The notes beneath the pieces are model-generated. The model searched no databases. It was not told where the DNA came from and saw only the letters and a list, made by a program, of their open reading frames with translations. Positions 57,290 through 64,000 of a DNA stretch of 64,000 bases are shown here, one piece after another. Position numbers and translations under genes: made by a program. Position 1 is the stretch's first letter, and the number at the start of each line of letters is the position of its first letter. The DNA lies in contig JAODUO010000553.1 in NCBI GenBank assembly GCA_025642075.2, positions 327,865 to 391,864 on the forward strand, in the 5' to 3' direction. Source of the stretch: Ridgeia piscesae. Taxonomy: Eukaryota; Annelida; Polychaeta; Sabellida; Siboglinidae.

Positions 57290-57732
57290 AGTTTGAGCAA
57301 GTAGATTGTAGTTGTTTAGACTCAGTGATTTCCTGTTGCAAGTAGACTGTTGTTGTTCAGACTCAGTGATCTCCTGTTGCAAGTAAATTGTAGTTGTTTA
57401 GACTCTGTGATCTCCCGTTGCAAGTAGACTGTTGTTGTTCAGACTCGGTGATCTCCTGTTGCAAGTAAATTGTACTTGTTTAGACTCTGATCTCCCGTTG
57501 CAAGTAGACTGTTGTTGTTCAGACTCGGTGATCTCCCGATGCAACTAGACTGTAGTTGTTTAGACTCAGTGATCTCCTGTTGCAAGTAAATTGTAGTTGT
57601 TTAGACTCAGTGATCTCCTGTTGCAAGTAAATTGTAGTTGTTCAGACTCGGTGATCTCCCGATGCAAGTAGACTGTAGTTGTTTAGACTCAGTGATCTCC
57701 TGATGCAACTAGACTGTAGTTGTTTAGACTCA
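57290..57732 (+). repeat. About 40-bp minisatellite, left part (11 copies), interrupted by a LINE
   Basis: Unit tgttgcaagtagactgtagt + tgtttagactcagtgatctc. Continues after the LINE at 59171 in the same register. Confidence 0.95.
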
Positions 57733-59170
57733 GTGATCTAGAATGGAAAGAAGCAAACATTATACCATTATTTAAAAAAGGTTCGAGAAACAAGTCAGAG
57801 AACTATAGACCAGTGAGTTTAACATCGATGATTTGCAAACTATTAGAAAGACTAATTAAAGATCACCTGGTTGATTTTCTTGTTAAAAATAAATTGATAA
57901 ACCCATCTCAACATGGGTTTTTAAAAGCGAGGTCATGCTTAACAAATATGTTATGTTTTTTGAAGATGTCACAAAGTGGCTAGATGAGGGGGATCACCAG
58001 TAGATATAGTCTACTTAGATTTAAAAAAGCCTTTGACAAAGTGCCACACCAAAGACTACTACTAAAACTAAAGGCCCATGGCATAGGAAATGGAATGATC
58101 AACTGGATAGAAAAATGGCTTATTGATAGAAGACAAAGAGTAGTAGTTGATGGGGAGGTTTCAAACTGGAAAGCGGTTTTGAGTGGAGTACCGCAGGGAT
58201 CAGTACTGGGACCTATTTTATTCTTAATATATATCAATGATTTGGATGATGACATAACAAGCAAGGTGTTGAAGTTTGCGGACGACACAAAAGTGTTTAG
58301 GAAAATTAAAAGTGATGCAGATAGACAGCATTTACAAGATGATCTTAATAAGTTGATAGAATGGTCTGAGAAGTGGCAAATGCTGTTTAATTTTGGAAAG
58401 TGTAAGTGCCTTCACACAGGACATGGGAATGAAGATGCACAATATACAATGGGTGATACTGTACTAAATACTACCTTTAAGGAAAAGGATTTAGGGTTAA
58501 CTATTAGTGCTGACATGAAGGTATCAGAGCAGTGTGGAATTGCAGCAGCGAAGGGAAACCAAATTCTTGGATTAATTAGGCGAAATATAGTGTACAAAGA
58601 AAAAGAACTAATAATACGCTGTATAAAACAATAGTTAGGCCTCACTTAGAATATTGTATACAAGCATGGAGGCCATATCGCAAGGGATATTGATATGCTA
58701 GAAAGAGTACAAAGGAGAGCAACCAAAATGATACAAAAACTCGGGAAAATTTTAGTTATGAAATGCGTCTAAAAGAATGTGGTTTAACAACACTAGAAAC
58801 CAGAAGATTGAGGGAGATCAGATTAAGGTGTTTAAAATATTGAATGGATAGAAAATATTGACAGAAATATTTTTTCACAGTCAAGGAAGAGAGAAGGACT
58901 AGAGGACATGAGTTACATTGAAAGGGCAGTGTAGACTAGATATTAGAAAATTTTCATTTTCACAAAGAACAGTAAACGAATGGAACAGATTATCAGCTGA
59001 TTGTGTAGGTGCTAGTAGTGTTAATATATTTAAAAATAAAATCGACATATACCTAAGAAGGGCGGAGTATACTTAGATAGATAGGTTGGACTCTCGATAA
59101 GCCAAATGGCTTCCTAGTCCACCTGCCATCTAGAGTTGAATCTCTAGGTGGCAATCTTGTTAAATCTTGT
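57733..59170 (+). mobile_element. 5'-truncated non-LTR retrotransposon (CR1/Jockey-like) with RT domain
   Basis: Encodes a reverse transcriptase in broken frames: ANIIPLFKKGSR and ENYRPVSLTS, motif A YLDFKKAFDKVPH equivalent (frame interrupted near 57990 by an extra G in a G run), GVPQGSVLGP, FADDTKVF, then a C-terminal FSQRTVNEWNRLSA...FKNKIDIYLRR. The endonuclease and ORF1 are missing. It ends in a cttgttaaat direct repeat (59155-59172) typical of CR1/L2-type 3' ends. Further frameshifts occur after 58634. It sits inside the 40-bp array; at most a 4-base atct target repeat is visible. Not functional. Confidence 0.93.
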
Positions 59171-60445
59171 TAAATCTCATGTTGCAAGTAGACTAGTTGT
59201 TTAGACTCCGTGATCTCATGTTGCAAGTAGACTAGTTGTTTAGACTCCGTGATCTCATGTTGCAAGTAGACTGTAGTTGTTTAGACTCTGTGATCTCCTG
59301 TTGCAAGTAGACTGTAGTTGTTTAGACTCAGTGATCTCATGTTGCAAGTAGACTAGTTGTTTAGACTCCGTGATCTCATGTTGCAAGTAGACTGTAGTTG
59401 TTTAGACTCTGTGATCTCCTGTTGCAAGTAGACTGTAGTTGTTTAGACTCAGTGATCTCATGTTGCAAGTAGACTAGTTGTTTAGACTCTGTGATCTCCT
59501 GTTGCAAGTAGACTAGTTGTTTAGACTCAGTGATCTCATGTTGCAAGTAGACTAGTTGTTTAGACTCTGTGATCTCCTGTTGCAAGTAGACTGTAGTTGT
59601 TTAGACTCCGTGATCTCATGTTGCAAGTAGACTGTAGTTGTTTAGACTCCGTGATCTCCTGTTGCAAGTAGACTGTAGTTGTTTAGACTCAGTGATCTCA
59701 TGTTGCAAGTAGACTGTAGTTGTTCTGACTCAGTGATCTCATGTTGCAAGTAGACTGTAGTTGTTTAGACTCAGTGATCTCATGTTGCAAGTAGACTGTA
59801 GTTGTTTAGACTCAGTGATCTCATGTTGCAAGTAGACTGTAGTTGTTTAGACTCAGTGATCTCATGTTGCAAGTAGACTGTAGTTGTTTAGACTCAGTGA
59901 TCTCATGTTGCAAGTAGACTGTAGTTGTTTAGACTCAGTGATCTCATGTTGCAAGTAGACTGTAGTTGTTCTGACTCAGTGATCTCATGTTGCAAGTAGA
60001 CTGTAGTTGTTCTGACTCAGTGATCTCATGTTGCAAGTAGACTGTAGTTGTTCTGACTCAGTGATCTCATGTTGCAAGTAGACTGTAGTTGTTCTGACTC
60101 AGTGATCTCATGTTGCAAGTAGACTGTAGTTGTTCTGACTCAGTGATCTCATGTTGCAAGTAGACTGTAGTTGTTTAGACTCAGTGATCTCATATTGCAA
60201 GTAGACTGTAGTTGTTCTGACTCAGTGATCTCATATTGCAAGTAGACTGTAGTTGTTTAGACTCAGTGATCTCATATTGCAAGTAGACTGTAGTTGTTCT
60301 GACTCAGTGATCTCATGTTGCAAGTAGACTGTAGTTGTTTAGACTCAGTGATCTCATGTTGCAAGTAGACTGTAGTTGTTCTGACTCAGTCAGCTCCTGT
60401 TGCAAGTAGACTGTAGTTGTTTGACTCAGTCAGCTCCTGTTGCAG
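59171..60445 (+). repeat. About 40-bp minisatellite, right part (about 32 copies), ends at the exon 37 acceptor
   Basis: Same unit as 57290-57732. The final copy passes into cagctcctgttgcag, the exon 37 acceptor, followed by actgg; the unit reads gatctcctgttgcaagtagactg, so it appears derived from the acceptor with an inserted base. Subtypes (tagactagttg, ttctgactcag, catattgcaag) are clustered. Confidence 0.94.
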
Positions 60446-60533
60446 ACTGGATGACTTGTTATCAAGGAACAAGTTGATGGAGCTGTTTGTTCATTCCTTG
60501 GAACAGTTTGGTCAGCCTATCATGGTCTTCAAG
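60446..60533 (+). CDS. PRKDC: DNA-PKcs exon 37 (FAT)
   Basis: LDDLLSRNKLMELFVHSLEQ corresponds to human SKLDQGGVIQDFINALDQ, and it ends VFK before the DW of exon 38 as human FKDW. Acceptor tgttgcag, donor ttcaag|gtacgt; completes Gln from exon 36 and ends in phase 0. Confidence 0.91.
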
Positions 60534-60639
60534 GTACGTATTTGTAGTTTGGTTTGTGATCTTTAGAATACGTGACCTCGTGTACTCCAGTGGTGCTGTC
60601 AGCTTGATTGACAAGACTTGTTTACTCACTTAGGATTAC

Positions 60640-62217
60640 TTCAGCAGTTTTCACTGACAGGACTGGTTCATTGACTGATTGACAAGACAGGTTCATCTAC
60701 GTTGGTTGATAGAAATGGTTCAATCACTTTGATTGACTGACAGGACTGTTTTACTCATTTTGATTGACTGACAGGACTGTTTTACTCATTTTGATTGACT
60801 GATAGGACTGGTTTACTCATTTTGATTGACTGACAGGACTGGTTTACTCATTTTGATTGACTGACAGGACTGGTTTACTCATTTTGATTGACTGACAGGA
60901 CTGGTTTACTCATTTTGATTGACTGACAGGACTGGTTTACTCATTTTGATTGACTGACAGGACAGGTTTATTCATTTTGATTGACAAGACTGGTTCACTC
61001 ATTTTGATTGACTGACAAGACTGGTTCACTTACCTTGATTGATAGGATTTCTTCACTCACTTTGATCGACAGGACTGGTTCACTCACTTTGATTGACAGG
61101 ACTGGTTCACTCACTTTGATTGACAGGACTGGTTCACTCACTTTGATTGATAGGATTTCTTCACTCACTTTGATTGACAGGACTGGTTCACTCACTTTGA
61201 TTGACAGGACTGGTTCATTCACTTTGACTGACAAGACTGGTTTACTCATGTAACCGACAGGACTGGTTCACTCACCTTGATTGATAGGATTTCTTCACTC
61301 ACTTTGATCGACAGGACTGGTTCACTCACTTTGATTGACAGGACTGGTTCACTCACTTTGATCGACAGGACTGGTTCACTCACTTTGATCGACAGGACTG
61401 GTTCACTCACTTTGATTGACAGGACTGGTTCACTCACTTTGATTGACAGGACTGGTTCACTCACTTTGATTGACAGGACTGGTTCACTCACTTTGATTGA
61501 CAGGACTGGTTCACTCACTTTGATTGACAGGACTGAGTTCACTCACTTTGATTGACAGGACTGGTTCACTCACTTTGATCGACAGGACTCATTGCAATGA
61601 CTTTGATTGACAGGACTGGTTCACTCACTTTGATGACAGGACTGGTTCACTGACTTATTGTTTGACAGGACTCGTTCACTCACTTTGATCGACAGGACTG
61701 ATTCACTCACTTTGATTGCCCAGGACTCAGTTCAAGTAGACTTTTGTTTAGCCCAGGACTCATGTTCAAGTAGACTTTTGTTTGACAGGACTCAGTTCAA
61801 GTAGACTTTTGATCGCCCAGGACTCGTTCAAGTAGACTTTTGTTTGCCCAGGACTGGTTCACTGACTTTGATCGACAGGACTGTTCACTCACTTTGATTT
61901 GACAGGACTGGTTCACTCACTTTGATTTGACAGGATTTTGGTACGGCTCACTTTGTCGACAGGACTGATTCACTCACTTTGATTGACAGGACTGGTTCAC
62001 TCACTTTGATTGACAGGACTGGTTCACTCACTTTGATTGACAGGACTGGTTCACTCACTTTGATTGACAGGACTGGTTCACTCACTTTGATTGACAGGAC
62101 TGGTTTACTCATTTTGATTGACTGACAGGACTGGTTTACTCATTTTGATTGACTGACAGGACTGGTTTACTCATTTTGATTGATTGTCAGGACTGATTCA
62201 CTCACTTTGATTGATAG
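60640..62217 (+). repeat. Minisatellite, 29-33-bp unit, about 50 copies of the exon 38 acceptor junction
   Basis: Unit gactggttcactcactttga + ttgacag. It equals the exon 38 acceptor (tttgattgatag) plus the first 12 bases of exon 38 (gactggttcact). Subtypes: gactgactgacag/gactggtttactcatttt (60720-60990, 62100-62190) and the main form. Irregular section with indels at 61590-61960. Confidence 0.96.
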
Positions 62218-62418
62218 GACTGGTTCACTGACTGTGAACTGATCAAGTTGATGGAGTCCCCGGCACAGAATGCCACCAGGATACGCCAGTTGACTCGGGA
62301 GATGTACCACGACCTTGCCGTTGTTGTCACAAGATCACAGCAGTCTCTATACGATGACAGTGATGAGTCGGTGCCATCCTCGCTTGTGACGGGCGACCAC
62401 CGCAGAAAGTTTGCAAAG
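62218..62418 (+). CDS. PRKDC: DNA-PKcs exon 38 (FAT)
   Basis: DWFTDCELIKLME, REMYHDLAVV and HRRKFAK align with human DWSNDVRAELAK, ERMYAALGDP and FRRKFIQ. An acidic Ser-rich insert (DDSDESVPSS) is present. Acceptor ttgatag, donor gcaaag|gtaatg, 67 codons, phase 0. Confidence 0.92.
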
Positions 62419-62729
62419 GTAATGTTGTACTTCGTAACGAGTTCACTTTAAGGGTATACATTGAATGTTCACAGGAAACTGTTTGTTATTCCACGTTGCA
62501 TTGCACTAACTGCGATGTGGCAAGAGCTCGCATATCTTCAAAATATTTAAAATGTAGGTTAGATCATTCTTGTTTCATGCGAAGGTTAAAACTAACATGT
62601 CTGTTTGAGGGTCAGTAGAGGACTGAGTTCCTGTCACTGACGAATCGTTGCTCTGAGATATTCATGAGGATGTATTTTGATTTTCTCATGACTGTCTTTA
62701 TTTGGCATAACAAACCAGTCGTTTTGCAG
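62419..62729. other. Intron 38
   Basis: Unique intron; no feature recognised. Confidence 0.65.
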
Positions 62730-62798
62730 AAATTTGCTGCTGATTTGGAGACGTTATTTGGTAGAGACGGCACCAAGTTGCTCAGCATGACATCAAAG
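62730..62798 (+). CDS. PRKDC: DNA-PKcs exon 39 (end of FAT, before kinase)
   Basis: FAADLETLFGRDGTKLLSM aligns with human FGKEFDKHFGKGGSKLLRM. Acceptor ttttgcag, donor tcaaag|gttggt, 23 codons, phase 0. It is the last exon in the window; the kinase domain follows outside it. Confidence 0.92.
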
Positions 62799-63397
62799 GT
62801 TGGTGGCAGCAGATGGATTGAACACAGTACATGTATCATGTCTGAGAGTGTTGTAGGTGTAGCATTGTACGGTCAGATGACGTCATGTGACATGTCATGT
62901 GATGTGTAAGAAAGCATCATGGTTGTTGTGTCGTATGGTCATGATGACACGTGTAAGAGTGTTGTGTGTGTTGAATGGGATGGTTGGATGGTGTCATGTG
63001 ACACATCATGTGACACAAGAATGTGACACATTCTTGTGTCACATGATGTGTCACATGTGGCGCCGTATGTGGCGCCAACTTGTGGCATTGTATGTTCAGA
63101 GTATGCCATGTGATATGTCATATGACATTTGTAAGAAGGGGTGTGGCAATGTGTGACATCAGTGAACTTCTACTTACAATGTTTTGTTTGATGGTTCGTT
63201 AAGTTGGCTGTGGTACGTGGTGTGCGATGATGACTGTGGTAAGTGATAACACTGTCATCCAAGTGCAACATGAGTTGTACAGGAATGTCAATATTTCAGG
63301 TACATTATTTGTTGGATGTGTTAAGATGAGATAAATAACAATATACTGATGATTATTCAGTAACTAATCCACCTGGAGGTTCCACTCTCCCGAGGTG
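62799..63397. other. Intron 39, 5' part
   Basis: Low-complexity catgtgac/gtgtaag repeats to about 63160, containing the inverted repeat, then unique sequence. Confidence 0.7.
62995..63057. repeat. Perfect 30-bp inverted repeat with 3-base spacer
   Basis: Arms 62995-63024 and 63028-63057 (catgtgacacatcatgtgac and continuing) are exact reverse complements around a gac spacer, a strong hairpin or cruciform. Immediately after, ggcgcc occurs twice (63059-63078). The surroundings (62870-63160) are rich in catgtgac variants, so it probably arose from that local repeat. Confidence 0.93.
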
Positions 63398-64000
63398 TAT
63401 GTGTCTCTGATGTGTCTCTGATGTGTCCTGATGTGTCTCTGATGTGTCTCTGATGTGTCTCTGATGTGTCTCTGATGTGTCTCTGATGTGTCTCTGATGT
63501 GTCTCTGAGTGTGTCTCTGGTGTGTCTCTGTGTGTCTCTGATGTGTCTCTAGTGTGTCTCTGATGTGTCTCTGATGTGTCTCTGGTGTGTCTCTGGTGTG
63601 TCTCTGATGTGTCTCTGATGTGTCTCTGGTGTGTCTCTGGTGTGTCTCTGATGTGTCTCTGGTGTGTCTCTGGTGTGTCTCTGATGTGTCTCTGGTGTGT
63701 CTCTGGTGTGTCTCTGTGTGTCTCTGGTGTGTCTCTGATGTGTCTCTGATGTGTCTCTGATGTGTCTCTGGTGTGTCTCTGATGTGTCTCTGGTGTGTCT
63801 CTGATGTGTCTCTGATGTGTCTCTGATGTGTCTCTGATGTGTCTCTGGTGTGTCTCTGATGTGTCTCTGGTGTGTCTCTGGTGTGTCTCTGGTGTGTCTC
63901 TGGTGTGTCTCTGATGTGTCTCTGATGTGTCTCTGGTGTGTCTCTGGTGTGTCTCTGATGTGTCTCTGATGTGTCCTGATGTGTCTCTGATGTGTCTCTG
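63398..64000 (+). repeat. Minisatellite, 11-bp unit, about 55 copies, running off the right edge
   Basis: Unit tgtctctgatg / tgtctctggtg, mixed in irregular order, occasional shorter units. Its relation to the next exon cannot be judged because that exon is outside the window. Confidence 0.97.

Larger units (their letters stand above)
1..64000 (+). other. PRKDC: PRKDC (DNA-PKcs) gene, internal part, 39 exons
   Basis: DNA-PKcs is a nuclear PI3K-like kinase that is recruited by Ku70/Ku80 to DNA ends in non-homologous end joining. Thirty-nine exons on this strand translate, in order, into segments that I recognise as the second half of the HEAT-repeat cradle, the ABCDE phosphorylation region and the FAT domain. 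Landmarks are [72 protein letters not shown] and AIVYPF. Start codon, Ku-proximal N-terminus, leucine-rich region and kinase domain are outside the window. Introns are GT-AG and phases agree across the chain except around exon 23. Numbering of exons here is local to the window. Identification is by recalled family sequence, not by a search; the collinearity of so many blocks makes it very secure. Confidence 0.96.

Noticed and set aside
57720..58634. An intact host gene with reverse transcriptase similarity
   Set aside because: Frameshifts near 57990 and after 58634, missing N-terminus and a retrotransposon 3' tail show it is a dead LINE copy.

Overview
This is eukaryotic genomic DNA carrying an internal part of a single gene on the + strand. 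The gene encodes the catalytic subunit of DNA-dependent protein kinase (DNA-PKcs, PRKDC). I recognise 39 coding exons, 66 to 231 bp each, about 5.4 kb of coding sequence in total. Their translations run collinearly with vertebrate DNA-PKcs, roughly human residues 1890 to 3640 by my recollection of the human protein. The window therefore covers the later M-HEAT repeats, the T2609-type (ABCDE) phosphorylation cluster and most of the FAT domain. The 5' part of the gene lies left of position 1 and the kinase domain lies right of 64000. With one exception (exon 23), exon phases join without a stop codon and the introns are GT-AG. No other cellular gene is visible.

The organism is an invertebrate animal, most plausibly a marine lophotrochozoan such as a mollusc. 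The reasons are that DNA-PKcs is present but clearly diverged from vertebrates, the introns are small to medium, and the transposon mix includes a tRNA-headed SINE, CR1/RTE-like LINE relics and pogo/Tigger-like DNA elements. The species cannot be fixed from this window.

More than half of the window is tandem minisatellite inside introns. The main arrays are 1-4270 (33/24 bp), 6750-7534 (35 bp), 8138-9283 (33 bp), 13395-14240 (29 bp), 15300-16338 (40-43 bp), 16530-17512 (32 bp), 18116-18990 (25 bp), 22429-23929 (34 bp), 25601-28672 (41 bp), 31165-37020 (51 bp), 37630-39957 (29 bp), 44645-46475 (16 bp), 49545-55330 (43 bp), 57290-60445 (about 40 bp, split by a LINE), 60640-62217 (about 30 bp) and 63398-64000 (11 bp). 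The most striking observation is that many of these arrays are repetitions of the neighbouring exon-intron junction. The unit contains the last or first bases of the adjacent exon together with its splice site, so a single intron can hold tens to more than a hundred copies of a donor or acceptor. At least twenty exon edges show this. In the 51-bp array the unit is a whole number of codons and open in the native reading frame.

Mobile elements are a 5'-truncated LINE with reverse transcriptase motifs (57733-59170), two further LINE 3' relics, two copies of one tRNA-derived SINE, a 1.25-kb TIR element with a TA target duplication (21158-22403), a second pogo-like element (28692-29355), a 142-bp palindromic element with perfect 29-bp inverted repeats (10331-10472), and an unclassified dispersed repeat present twice (29961-30545 and 40181-40645). 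The very long open frames over the arrays (up to 2000 codons) are by-products of stop-free repeat units and are not annotated as genes.
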